Of a stretch of 47,373 nt of DNA, positions 10,601-19,204 are shown one piece after another. Made by a program: the position numbers and the translations under genes. Source of the DNA: a virus. The notes beneath the pieces are model-generated. The model was not told the origin of the DNA, ran no database searches, and saw only the letters and a program-made list of their open reading frames with translations. Positions within the stretch are counted from its first letter, which is position 1. Each line of letters opens with the position of its first letter. The stretch is from IMG/VR virus record IMGVR_UViG_3300030329_005324, positions 1 through 47,373 of that record, one strand, 5' to 3'.

Positions 10601-13600
10601 TCATTATTATGCTCGATTAAACTCCTAAAAGGTTCAGCTATTAATTCTTTAGTGCTGCTACCCCAAGAAATTTCTCCAGACTTATCATTAGAAAAAACCA
10701 TCTTAGGTAAACCTCTTAAAGTAAGCTCCTCTATCCTTTTTGTGAAAATCTCAGCTTTAGCTTCAATCTCTTCAAAAGTTACTCTCCCTTGACCACTTTT
10801 CAATATGTCAACAATTTCAGGCAATAAATCAGACTGAAACTCAAATAAAAATATATCATCTCCCACAGCATTTTTATTCTCAACAAACGATACCCATCCT
10901 AAACCATTTAATTTATGCAATATTTCAGGAGTAGTTTCAACAGTATCAGTATATATGAAATTACCTTTGTCACCTCTAAATACTGATGGGAGAACGTGCC
11001 CTGGGAGGTTAGGGTCATGCTTAAAATTAGTTGTAAGCATTAATCTATAGTGGTCTACTCTTTCAGCTTCTGCTTCTTGAATAGCTAATTGCTCTACCTC
11101 TGGGTCAAGGTCCATAGCTTCAATTTCCATTTCTTGCTCAAAAGTAAGCTCTCCCTTAATGCCAGTTTTTAAAGGAATCATTATATTATGAGGATGTATA
11201 TCATGCTGCCATCCACCAACTGTAGTCATAAATAAAGCATGATTATTTTTTATATATTCTATAAATAAACTTTGAATAATTTCAGGGAACACTCTTTTAT
11301 CCGTCACTCCTCTTCTTTTTAGTTCTGGGAGCAACCATTCAGCTCTAAATCTTTCAATAATATCAGATTCAATTTTGCTTATATTAAACTTTTTATAAAT
11401 ACCTTTGTTTTGAGTTCCAAATTTATCAGTTACCAGCAACTTATCTGAGCTGAAATATGTTCTATGAGCTTCTTTATCCATAAGTAAATCATTAAACTTA
11501 TATTTAACAGGAACTACATCTATTAATCCGTTAATAATCCATTGAGTTTTTTCAGTAAAAATGTCATTTGGTCTATTGGGTAGGACCTCTAATAATGATT
11601 CGTAATCATGAATCATATCTTTATATTTCCCCCCTCTATTATCAATAATCGCCATAGACTCTGTTAAAACATTTTCTAAATGCCCTTTCATTATTTCTTT
11701 TCCGTAAATCTCAGGATATTCTTTTAATTGATTTTCATAATAGTCAGTTATAACTTCTGTATCTTTTTCCGTTAACGAATATCTATCAATTAATTTTGAC
11801 TCTATTTCCAACTTAATCTTATCAATATTTTTTTGCAGTCTACTAGAATCTAAGCTTCCATCTTTATTAAAGAAAGGCTTTACAGCTTTTAAAATTATAC
11901 CACTTACGCTATTAGCCAAGTCGCCTACAAGCAAACTTTTCTCATTCTGGATAGTATTATTTTCTTTACTTAAAGATGTTATAACACCTTGACTCTCTAA
12001 TACTATTTTCTCCATAAATTTTTCAGTTGACTTAGCGTCTAATACCTTAAATACAAAATCTGAATCATACTCAGTAAGCATCTTTGCAATATCTTCAAAA
12101 GTAGTTTTTTCGGTCACTTCATAGGCATTAACATGCTTGGCTTTACTAAAAAAGAACGATTTTACCCAGTTTAAGAGCCTTTTAACTGCCGACATAAACT
12201 TACCCTCGTCTACAGATTTTATAGCCTTAGAACGCTTTCTAGCATTTCTAGCTATAGATTCAATCATAACTTCAATTTTAAATAGCTGAGATTCTTCATC
12301 TAATTCCCATCCACCATCAATCTTTTTAGCCATTAATTCGCCCATCACTTTCTCGCCAACTTTAGTCCCAATCAATTGACTGTAAATAGAATTAAACAGC
12401 TTCCTATCTTTATGATATAACATCTCAATAAATGGATGCATTATTTCATGAAAGGGAGTAGTGCTGTCAGCAGTAGCTGTATTAATGTAAATAACTCCAT
12501 CTTTATACCAACCTCTATCAGTTGTATCTTTAAAATCTTTTACTACCCACTTAACAGGTTTTCCATCTATTATAACTTTATCTTTAATTGATGAAATAAT
12601 ATCATTTATATTTCTTTTAACAGCTTCTTTCTTACTTTCAGTCCTAGTTTGCATATATGGAGATTGTTGCTTTCTGGCACCGCCTTTTAAAGAAATAAGA
12701 TAATTGTAATTTTTTGCTTCAATATTCCTAGCATTTATTTCAAAGTTTGAAGCAGTAGTTCCTTCTCGCATCCACTTCACTTCCTCTTCTGTCCCAAATT
12801 TAGATTGAAGATTCTCTATAGCTGCTTTTTGAGTAGCTCCATTGCCAATCTCTAAGCCAGTTCTTTCATCGACTATAGACCATTGATTGTCTTCATTGTA
12901 ATAAATAAAAGTAGGTCTGAGAGTAGGTATTGCATCCTGTAAGTCTATTGATTTCCCTGATACAGCTTTAAGAGCCCAGCCGAGCTCGTTTTCAGCTCTT
13001 ACACGTACACGAAACGTACTGTATCCTTGTTTATGCTTGTCCATGGTAACGCTTATTTCAGGAAAGGTAACAAACTTTCCATCAACAGTAACACCATGAC
13101 GCATCTGAACGTTAATAGCCTTTTCTTTATTTTCCCAAGGATACTCAAAAGAATCATCTTTAAGAGAAAAATCTACAGTCTCTGTTTTTGAGGGATTAAA
13201 GCTATTTATAAAATCTTTTAAATGGATTATATAATTATCACGAAAAACAAACTTTCCATCAATTTTAGGTAATAAGACTGAATCAACAATATATCCAGTA
13301 TCTTTATCCCAAAGCTCATCCGCTACTCCAAGAATTTCCATCCCTTCAAAAATATCAATAGCCATCTTACGTAGAATTCCGTCACCTTTAAAGTCTTCGT
13401 CAAGAAATTCTTCTTCACTTATACCTAATTGTTTTGCTAACTCTTTTTCAGATATGTTTTGTATACCAGCTATTAATTCTTGCCAAGAAAATCTCAATTC
13501 TCCAGTAAGATGGCGGCCTACTTTTTTACTTTGTTCCTCAATAAGCCACTCTATACCCTTTATTAAATTATCTAAGTCACCACCCTTTTGCATTATTTTG

Positions 13601-16600
13601 TCAAATTGCTCTTGACTCATCCCCTCTTTTAATCCATATTTATTAAGAAAGGATACTAATACCTCAGAAAGCCAATCATCTGTAACATCACCTTCGTAAT
13701 ACTCATCTATTGACCCAGGCACTCGCTTAATTTTCTCTTTTCCTGTTTCAGTACTGGCATCATCTTTAACGCCCATAATTGCTTTTATTATATCTTGCAA
13801 TTGAAGTACGGATTCGTCAATCCAATCCTCACCCATCCACTCTTTAGTCTTTAACCATTTAATAAGTTTATTGATTTCTGCGGGGCCAACTACCTGCCTA
13901 ATAACATCTTCTCCGATATCTTGTATTATTGCATAAGCTTTCTCACCTTTTAAAAGATGTGTCATTATCCTAGCTATAGTTTTATTATTAAATTTCTTAA
14001 CTAGCCCTTCCATTCTCTTTTTATTGATAGCTGTTATAGTTTTTTCAACACCTTTTTTACCCTTACGCTTTTCAATCTCAGCTTTTATTTCTTTTACCCT
14101 TAAACCAGCTATTAAGCCTCTTGTTTTTTCTTCTTTTTCAAGAGCTTTTCTTAATTCAGAAAGAGACATTTTTTCATAATTATAGGAAACTTTTTTAGGA
14201 GGGTCAGGTTTTTCGTCTTTTTCAGGCTTTCTATCTTTTTCAGGAGCTTCTTGCTTTTTGTCAGGCTTGCTGTCAATTTTACTTATCTTAGAATCTATCT
14301 CTTTTAATTCTTTTTTAATTTCATCAAAACGCTTACTATCACCCTTTTTAGTCTTTTTATTATCAGCTCTTGCTTGTATTTCTTTTTGCTCTTGCTCTAA
14401 GATAGATTTTTGCTTTAATAAATCTCTTCTATTATTAGCGGTAGTTTCAAAAACATCTTTTTCATCTTTAGGTTTTTCAGGTGAAATCTCTTGTTGAGGA
14501 GCATCTTCAGGTTTATCTATTTTTAAAGCAGTCTTAGCTTCATTCTCAATATCATCCCAAGTCTCAGTAGCCATATTTAAAATATCTTCAGGCTCAACTC
14601 CAATATTTTCAACTGCTTTTGGATTAGCCATAGCTTGTAAAGCACGTTTTCTGTATTCTACAGGGTCGTCTAAATCAGAGTCTTCATCTTCTAAAATCTT
14701 ATTTTCTTCTTCAGTTAGGCTTTCTTCCATAAAACTTTTCAAGAAAGTAGTATCTTTTCTAGTTTGTTGTGAATCAGCTGAATCGCTAGACGAAAAACTG
14801 ACACTAGTATTTTCTATTTCATCTGAACCAAAATACTCAAAAGTATCATCAATATCTTTAATATTTTTCTCTATGTTGGTCTTAGCTTTTTTAGCCTCCC
14901 ATCTGTTTTCAAATTTTTCTACAGCTATTCTTTCACCCTCTGAAGAAAGTATTTCAAATTCAACTTTACCAGTTTCTTTATCAATAGTAATGTCGCCAAC
15001 TTTAGCGCCTCTATATTGACTATGCATTTTAGCTTTAACTTTTCGCTCATACTTTCTTTGTTGCTTTCTAAGTCTATTTGTAACTTTATTAGCAGCTCTT
15101 CTACTACCATATTCTTCTTTTATATTGCCTGCAAGAACTCCATCGTCCTCTTTTAACTGCTCAACCTTACCGTCAACAGTTGTAAATATACCCCATACTC
15201 CATCACGAATTTCTTTTGTAAAAAATTCTACTCCAGTTTTAGGAGGGTCTTTCATTATTTTATCATTAACTATTCTGTCAGTTCTTCCAGAAAGATAACT
15301 AGTAGTTCTAACTGTCTGAACACTCCCACCCATAAGAGCACCGCCTATAAAACTTTCAAAAGCTTCATTCCAATCATATTCAAATTCAGGTTTATATGCA
15401 GTTATTGGAAGGCCAGAATTAATTAAACTTTGAGCTGTATATTGACTAAACTCTTGAGCTCCTTCAGAACCTAATGCTGATACTATTTTAAAGAATTCAT
15501 TATCAGGGATATTATAAACCTTATTAATCCCAGGAATCCTTCTCATGAAATTTTCAACTTTATTTCTAACAAAATACTCACCACTTCCTAAGCTCTTTGG
15601 ACCCCAGTTACCAGGCATAAGTTTAAAGAAATGAGTAGCTTGCATTCTTTCTAAAAATCCAGCTATAGGAGCATAAGTTAATGCAGATAAAATAGCAGCA
15701 TCTAAAGCATCTTCAGCAGACATTCCTCTTTTCCAATACCTGCCTAATTCAAACTTATAATTTTCATTAGTAAAGTAATCAATATCGCTTTTCATCTGCT
15801 GTCTAGTTCTTATAGGTTTTTGATTTTCATCTAAAACACCTTGCCTATCAGGAAAAGTAGCTAATCCACTTCCTTCATCTACTATATAATATTTATCTAA
15901 ATAATCATCTTTAAATGCTTTGATATCAGCAAACAGTTCTTGCTCTTGGATAACTCTTTCAGCCATTAAATAGTCTACCCCAGAACTTAATTCACTAGCA
16001 CCCTCTAAAAGAAATGTAGTTGAAAACACAGCATTCTTAGCCCATAATTGAGCTACGTCATCTGCTTTACCTAAAGCTTTTGCACCTTTAAAAGCTAGTG
16101 CACCAGTACCAAAAGAGGTAATCAGTGAAGGAGCTGCTCCACTTATTATTCTCGTCCACACATTAAAATTGCCTAAATTGCTCCAAGCTGGAGTGCTTTC
16201 AACCCATTCAGCATAATGCCAGTACTCAGGGTCATATTTTTTTCTAAAATTGTCTTCATTGGCTTCTTGCTGTTTAACAGCAGCAACAAAATCTCCTGGA
16301 GCCTGCAAAGCCCAGTTAGCTTTATTCCAAAAGCCAGTGCCATAATCATCAGGAGATTTCCTATCTCCTTCAGCATAGTATTGAGCATCACTTGTAAGCC
16401 CTACTCCATGAGCAGCCCAATCTATTGTATCTACAAAACCATCCCATATAGTCGCTATGAACAAAGGAACTTCTTTAACTACATTTTCAGCAAATCCACT
16501 TAAATTTTCAGACAAGATATCTAATGTGCCTATATTATCACCTGTAACCAAAAGGTCTTTAAGCTCATCGTTTCGAAGTATTACGTCATTAAGGAATTTA

Positions 16601-17280
16601 GAATCATCCCAATATTTATAAGGAGCTTGAGAATATCTAGGTGTACTTCTTAACATAGAAATAAGTTCTGAATCTCTGTATTGAGGATAAATTAACTGCA
16701 TAGTCTCAATGTCTATAGCTCTAGCTCTTTTTAGTTCTTGATTATCTGGATATAAAATTCTTAATGCTTCTAAAGGCTCTACACCATATTCATATCTTAG
16801 CAATATTTCTTGCTTATCTCTGCCTATTTGAGCTCTAAACCATTGCTCCATTTCATCATAATCTTCATCAGATTGAGCAGGAAATATCATCGTAGCACCT
16901 CCTGGTGTAGCTTCAGCTACAGCTACATCTCTGTAAAGCGCTCCATATTCATCAGTAAAGAAAGGAACGTGTAAGTCTGGTTGCTTTGCACGAGAAGAGT
17001 CTGCAACTTTCATTCCCTCTACTATTTTATCTGGAAATAGTAAATTATGCATTTCTTGAGTATATACACCAGATATGAGTTCCCATTCACTGTCGAATGG
17101 AGCTGCTCCATGCCAAGACTCAGGCATCTTTAATTCACTTAAAATTGAATAGTAATTATAATGCTTTAATATTAATTCCTTAGAATCGAGAAGGGGAGCA
17201 CTTCTTTTTGCTCCTTCTTCATCGTACCAAGGGTCATCAAAGCGGTGAGCTATTTGAGTTTGCTTTAATTTTGTAACCAT
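4681..17280 (-). CDS. Giant virion protein, 4199 aa: zincin protease plus RNA-polymerase-like double-psi barrel
   Basis: One unbroken frame of about 480 kDa. Features by residue: hydrophobic, glycine/alanine-rich helices at about 375-405, 527-545 and 640-656, with EGAQE at 606; an acidic and lysine-rich low-complexity linker at about 830-1080; a zincin motif HEIMH (1611-1615) after a strand-like GWYKDGVIYIN, with glutamates downstream as candidate third ligand; an EFQSD motif at 2147-2151, typical of large phage polyvalent proteins; a possible first barrel around DGVGWKY (3349) to Lys3401; and RYPVPH (3667-3672) then FEGDNDGDEL with DxDGD at 3705-3709, matching the RxPxxH...NADFDGD pair of RNA polymerase beta-prime. 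The start lies three bases after the previous stop and lacks a ribosome binding site, so translation is probably coupled. Inference: a packaged, injected RNA polymerase with a protease that may process it. The motifs are seen; activity is not shown. Confidence 0.85.
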   Translation of the reverse strand: MVTKLKQTQIAHRFDDPWYDEEGAKRSAPLLDSKELILKHYNYYSILSELKMPESWHGAAPFDSEWELISGVYTQEMHNLLFPDKIVEGMKVADSSRAKQPDLHVPFFTDEYGALYRDVAVAEATPGGATMIFPAQSDEDYDEMEQWFRAQIGRDKQEILLRYEYGVEPLEALRILYPDNQELKRARAIDIETMQLIYPQYRDSELISMLRSTPRYSQAPYKYWDDSKFLNDVILRNDELKDLLVTGDNIGTLDILSENLSGFAENVVKEVPLFIATIWDGFVDTIDWAAHGVGLTSDAQYYAEGDRKSPDDYGTGFWNKANWALQAPGDFVAAVKQQEANEDNFRKKYDPEYWHYAEWVESTPAWSNLGNFNVWTRIISGAAPSLITSFGTGALAFKGAKALGKADDVAQLWAKNAVFSTTFLLEGASELSSGVDYLMAERVIQEQELFADIKAFKDDYLDKYYIVDEGSGLATFPDRQGVLDENQKPIRTRQQMKSDIDYFTNENYKFELGRYWKRGMSAEDALDAAILSALTYAPIAGFLERMQATHFFKLMPGNWGPKSLGSGEYFVRNKVENFMRRIPGINKVYNIPDNEFFKIVSALGSEGAQEFSQYTAQSLINSGLPITAYKPEFEYDWNEAFESFIGGALMGGSVQTVRTTSYLSGRTDRIVNDKIMKDPPKTGVEFFTKEIRDGVWGIFTTVDGKVEQLKEDDGVLAGNIKEEYGSRRAANKVTNRLRKQQRKYERKVKAKMHSQYRGAKVGDITIDKETGKVEFEILSSEGERIAVEKFENRWEAKKAKTNIEKNIKDIDDTFEYFGSDEIENTSVSFSSSDSADSQQTRKDTTFLKSFMEESLTEEENKILEDEDSDLDDPVEYRKRALQAMANPKAVENIGVEPEDILNMATETWDDIENEAKTALKIDKPEDAPQQEISPEKPKDEKDVFETTANNRRDLLKQKSILEQEQKEIQARADNKKTKKGDSKRFDEIKKELKEIDSKISKIDSKPDKKQEAPEKDRKPEKDEKPDPPKKVSYNYEKMSLSELRKALEKEEKTRGLIAGLRVKEIKAEIEKRKGKKGVEKTITAINKKRMEGLVKKFNNKTIARIMTHLLKGEKAYAIIQDIGEDVIRQVVGPAEINKLIKWLKTKEWMGEDWIDESVLQLQDIIKAIMGVKDDASTETGKEKIKRVPGSIDEYYEGDVTDDWLSEVLVSFLNKYGLKEGMSQEQFDKIMQKGGDLDNLIKGIEWLIEEQSKKVGRHLTGELRFSWQELIAGIQNISEKELAKQLGISEEEFLDEDFKGDGILRKMAIDIFEGMEILGVADELWDKDTGYIVDSVLLPKIDGKFVFRDNYIIHLKDFINSFNPSKTETVDFSLKDDSFEYPWENKEKAINVQMRHGVTVDGKFVTFPEISVTMDKHKQGYSTFRVRVRAENELGWALKAVSGKSIDLQDAIPTLRPTFIYYNEDNQWSIVDERTGLEIGNGATQKAAIENLQSKFGTEEEVKWMREGTTASNFEINARNIEAKNYNYLISLKGGARKQQSPYMQTRTESKKEAVKRNINDIISSIKDKVIIDGKPVKWVVKDFKDTTDRGWYKDGVIYINTATADSTTPFHEIMHPFIEMLYHKDRKLFNSIYSQLIGTKVGEKVMGELMAKKIDGGWELDEESQLFKIEVMIESIARNARKRSKAIKSVDEGKFMSAVKRLLNWVKSFFFSKAKHVNAYEVTEKTTFEDIAKMLTEYDSDFVFKVLDAKSTEKFMEKIVLESQGVITSLSKENNTIQNEKSLLVGDLANSVSGIILKAVKPFFNKDGSLDSSRLQKNIDKIKLEIESKLIDRYSLTEKDTEVITDYYENQLKEYPEIYGKEIMKGHLENVLTESMAIIDNRGGKYKDMIHDYESLLEVLPNRPNDIFTEKTQWIINGLIDVVPVKYKFNDLLMDKEAHRTYFSSDKLLVTDKFGTQNKGIYKKFNISKIESDIIERFRAEWLLPELKRRGVTDKRVFPEIIQSLFIEYIKNNHALFMTTVGGWQHDIHPHNIMIPLKTGIKGELTFEQEMEIEAMDLDPEVEQLAIQEAEAERVDHYRLMLTTNFKHDPNLPGHVLPSVFRGDKGNFIYTDTVETTPEILHKLNGLGWVSFVENKNAVGDDIFLFEFQSDLLPEIVDILKSGQGRVTFEEIEAKAEIFTKRIEELTLRGLPKMVFSNDKSGEISWGSSTKELIAEPFRSLIEHNNDSEWPVWKDVLQFFEGKKGSKDILGVPGTENDISFKPGHIIMKEFNKDNSLLALIRERVDNGEDVSDIIENITDKAVIYSKYRQILITHIGQMPGANPFFDFLYEDTPEAKKLKKKFFQLISNLYRNTNQGHLKRDMNELLAFDYKNISDKKLNDSKYIEFYTFMNGFPLYLMRTDMGELLNNKEAMAIFEFLESNKLTSHLSKDGFFNRAWFEKKSPLRPQIDIYPDHQSYAEGDISFEKRQLEKSQRDLEKMLKAKALDNDLEEPFPGIKYTSERIRKLENRIDKQLNIINMINNVGHIEYDIKSAQFYIKNFLNLYFRSYTTVKSMYDKYIDIKGLFDKETAELEFGDGFIRGKDGQTISHPQYQLAEDLANLYKRWFDILLPTALGYASNSKSGNIYIQTGNSNHPIQGNDGARSIYLTEEEMVADNLVSLWEFAEKTLEAVKDNKGDFVFDEKSFVELFDSNGKFADKDILSLNDRQSLALDVMEDIFKIAIENQENPFAGGEVLDYTQIIDFIRNLDRDYWNFRDPQAQSIFYKSRVHYPHILKAYTSMTNKWKKTFLKTKIKTQDGEEFNVGRIGRGGFVEGMLGPVGWYTIEFSNIGQIPKALNKLAKQGIVRVTKERPSWSKWELVRVDILDRHALIPSRFQPMIQELKDLQYEPTTEEEVYNKANDLSRKQTGLGRTRESELNHIFEDAWSAIGNIMANQGFSGVDHMHFRDSMINAIDDESTREYFIEWFQGKFKNFKDVQERNKIKGDNKLQIAELDDVKDRVIEYFESEVVREGLRNSRETGEHKESEVGMTERAWLSHLNIYISESDFVELKKEARKTDSFEEFVKRDGVMHSLTKKTYEGLTEYQKQMTKRFYYRINSYVWTNRENGKNERDSYVLVAKMGADNQLHFDVELKGPENKMTKHANVSGQKITLFEYNGGKGLIKWISNRDFYKIEKIWNPRQRRKVDTLQDTYGFLNSSHYDILEKELEKLGLAIVFTRGEKRRIGLTKITTYAKEQARDIKAYIKKEISYGFIPHDRDDMIAGFKDAKDIAVHEAMKKIWPGYLGDAKGAANNMVRIKIPFTPSTVSKDMPSFNLKIFDYGNDKTGEQKTTFVDTETGKETPAMQYVDGVGWKYINDGGSFAGNQMWGNLVKYGGVLRESGSNKNVVYWRGPNNKTLMMKHEMIKPSRNMEIWYDKGTPDERLVARIDNNGRIEDADGNRIDVLATRDEVKVNDNIALDTVHEDISGQSIGFITYRDKATSTGTHGVQWYGYVPENNNEVIKAWKRDILSQINKQLAKFWGYATTTYDTKLKRDVGPEEKILTFLKDIIETKDLEGYSLAALEHAKLGAGMHQGLEPLLNQILYTKRMRKILKSGYQLGSRLKITGNLKGDLGIGEIAIGRHNAAVVYKRYALDKGISVKEAMRPGMIPKINEWLKNNDVEVAAARYPVPHIGGVGVLTIRRIHSRMGLVEMHPHDIYARFEGDNDGDELQIEALTDSHLSAIKDTLKSVGDIKGINLSDYVPEGRSDLVFSNKNDRYKLMSALAYGETSIGEIANILNVYGQLSRVYKSFVIDGDIVALRSLDEKIFFEPAQEDMKVRDVLRLYIQAAVDNSKFMLLEGWGYDVKNLYAMLFKTVDKEGNEIGPWDEIDLERNYGALFPLLEMHKNPGRLRGGGEFIQGEGWNNFYTDTIIDKSNEFDSYVRDRFKWILDRNALDTMNSDRVGEITDIEFTEDSVLSSPWEDLILAPMRTMREHVIKYDKVGYEDTIFKLNRHLHNNAHRFANEAIDRDLDKLLDNAYKKDLKLGNVPKNMSREQWYRSEFKKGTLYRQQMGNAYMESLKDLDSMGPQTLERNADVVDMTEKYWKRQENTPEIIHTYTELSEVAKVIGTIWYLRGFIKTSEKLESGKGGYGRMRNFRMLPPASESTKERQLLSEKVLKKYYNNYNKYLKIPGNTVIEPTDTRANYSSIEDVIRRDCT

Positions 17281-17283
17281 TTA

Positions 17284-19200
17284 TTATTTTAAATTAAGTA
17301 TTGCTTCTTCAATATCACTGTCTACACCTATTATCCCTACTGAATCGGTAGTAGTTGAATCGAAATTTCCCAACATTTTGTCTATTTCTTCTGTAGACAT
17401 AGGGCCATCTCCAGTCTCTATTTGGTTTTCAATAATTTTTTGTTCGTCAAAATCAATACCTAAACTATCTCCTGTATCTGTATAGCTATAACCTCCGTCT
17501 CTAAGCTTAACGTCAAGGTCAAATATTCCTTCACTAGTATCAAGGTTTAAACCATATTCTTTGTCTAGTAGTTTTAAATCATCTTCATATTTTTTCGATA
17601 GATACTCAATATAATCAAAGTCAAATTGTTGATTTAAAGATACGTAGTCAAATCCTATTCCAGCTTTAATAGCCGCATTCGTAGCTTTATTACTCTGAAC
17701 CTCTGTATGAGATAAGTCGTCAAAGCCCTCATAATCTACTCTAAACAAATTATTAAAGTCCTGTAATGCTTCCACTTTTCTATAAAGTAGCATTTGCTGT
17801 ACCATAAAATCTTGAGCAACTTGACTGTCAAAATCTCCAACCTCATCATAAGGATAACTCCAAGTATCTTCATCCCAATATCTTATATGCATATTTTGAC
17901 CTTCATAACTAGCACTATTAGCACCTTTATCACCTTTCCAGCCTGAGTGAGCATCTTCAAATGTTTCACTTCCATCCCAAATTGTATAATCTATAAGAGC
18001 ATTAATATTAGAGCCAGGTCCACCAGGCATAGTGCCATCTTGAGAGCCATATATCCATTCTAAAACCTTATTATCTGTATTTTCATTAGCACCAGCTCCA
18101 TGAGCCATATTAAAAATATTATGCTTTAAATCTTCTTTTAGATTCTCTAAGTCTTCATTTGTTAAAAACTGGTCAATGCTTTTAGCTCCAGTTAAATATC
18201 TAGTGATATCTTTAAGATTACTATTATAATTGCCATAATCTCCTGCCTCAGTTACAAGAAAGTTTGAAAAACCATCAATATCAAATTGCTTTATTTCCTT
18301 TAATATCCAGTTTTGACTATCATCTATCAATTTATTAAATCCATCTACTCCATCTTCCATAGTTTCTTTAATCGACTTAGTTTCTTTTTTATATTGACTG
18401 ATAGCATTAGACTTCAATACGTTTAATCCTTTTTGTATTTCGTGCTTCTTATAAATATCAGGAGCAGCAGCTAAAGCTCCCTTAAGTCTAGGGTTAAAAC
18501 CAACCTTATCTAAAGAGCTTTTTAAAAGTGTTTCGCCTTCTTTTATTTCAGCTTCACTGTCAGAATTTAACATTCCTTGAATTTTTACCCAATCTACATC
18601 TGGATATAAATCTGTAAACTCTTCATAAAAAGCTTTAGTAACACTATCTTCATCAAAATTATCTTGCATTATATCGTAATCTTTTGAAAGGTTATCCACA
18701 TGCTGACTCATAAAATCTCTACCTTCTTTAACTTCAGCACCAATACTATTTAATATTTCAAGAACTTCTGCATTACCTTTTCTCATTGCAACAAGCTTAT
18801 CGTGAGTCTCTAAATTTGCATCTACTTCATCAATAGATATTTTTAAATCTCCAGCAGTAGTCGTGGTAATATTTTCAAACAAATTCTTACCATCTTCAGT
18901 TATTTCACTTCCTTTTAATTTTAAATGGTCTACGTTTAAAGCTCCTAGTAAATTTAAGGATTCTGAAATCTTTTCTATATCTGCATTTTGAGCACGTATT
19001 TCATCTAAAAGCAAGTTTTCTTTAACTTGCATATCTCTTTCTTCTAACCTTCTTCTATACCTAGTATCATCAATATCTTGAGCCTCATCAGCTTTCATTT
19101 CCTGCAATTGTATAGCAAGGTCTCTTTCAAGGCCTTTATTAGTAATATCGGCTACTGCATTTAAAAATTCCATTGCTACTTTAGTGCTATCAATTGACAT
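17284..19200 (-). CDS. Predicted internal virion protein, 638 aa, coiled-coil
   Basis: The start ATG follows CAGGAGTTTAGATTA, which lies inside the last codons of the upstream gene. The N-terminal region, about residues 25-80, is strongly charged and helical and is likely coiled coil. The rest is acidic and largely helical, with no cysteine or catalytic motif that I recognise. It ends three bases before the giant gene. Position between small structural proteins and the giant resembles the internal core/ejection protein series of short-tailed phages (for example T7 gp14-gp15-gp16), but there is no sequence resemblance I can claim. Virion location is inferred. Confidence 0.75.
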   Translation of the reverse strand: MSIDSTKVAMEFLNAVADITNKGLERDLAIQLQEMKADEAQDIDDTRYRRRLEERDMQVKENLLLDEIRAQNADIEKISESLNLLGALNVDHLKLKGSEITEDGKNLFENITTTTAGDLKISIDEVDANLETHDKLVAMRKGNAEVLEILNSIGAEVKEGRDFMSQHVDNLSKDYDIMQDNFDEDSVTKAFYEEFTDLYPDVDWVKIQGMLNSDSEAEIKEGETLLKSSLDKVGFNPRLKGALAAAPDIYKKHEIQKGLNVLKSNAISQYKKETKSIKETMEDGVDGFNKLIDDSQNWILKEIKQFDIDGFSNFLVTEAGDYGNYNSNLKDITRYLTGAKSIDQFLTNEDLENLKEDLKHNIFNMAHGAGANENTDNKVLEWIYGSQDGTMPGGPGSNINALIDYTIWDGSETFEDAHSGWKGDKGANSASYEGQNMHIRYWDEDTWSYPYDEVGDFDSQVAQDFMVQQMLLYRKVEALQDFNNLFRVDYEGFDDLSHTEVQSNKATNAAIKAGIGFDYVSLNQQFDFDYIEYLSKKYEDDLKLLDKEYGLNLDTSEGIFDLDVKLRDGGYSYTDTGDSLGIDFDEQKIIENQIETGDGPMSTEEIDKMLGNFDSTTTDSVGIIGVDSDIEEAILNLK

Positions 19201-19204
19201 TAAT

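Noticed and set aside
1473-16503. Plus-strand open frames opposite the late genes
   Set aside because: Short, no ribosome binding sites, biased toward Ser/Phe/Leu/Ile as expected for the complement of Lys/Glu/Asp-rich genes.
4681-17280. Lytic transglycosylase in the giant (as in T7 gp16)
   Set aside because: I looked for the E...S..GA.GLMQ type signature; the EGAQE motif at 606 does not continue with it.
4681-17280. N4-type (T7-family) virion RNA polymerase
   Set aside because: Size and position are N4-like, but the visible catalytic signature is DxDGD of the double-psi-barrel family; I did not identify the T7-type motifs.
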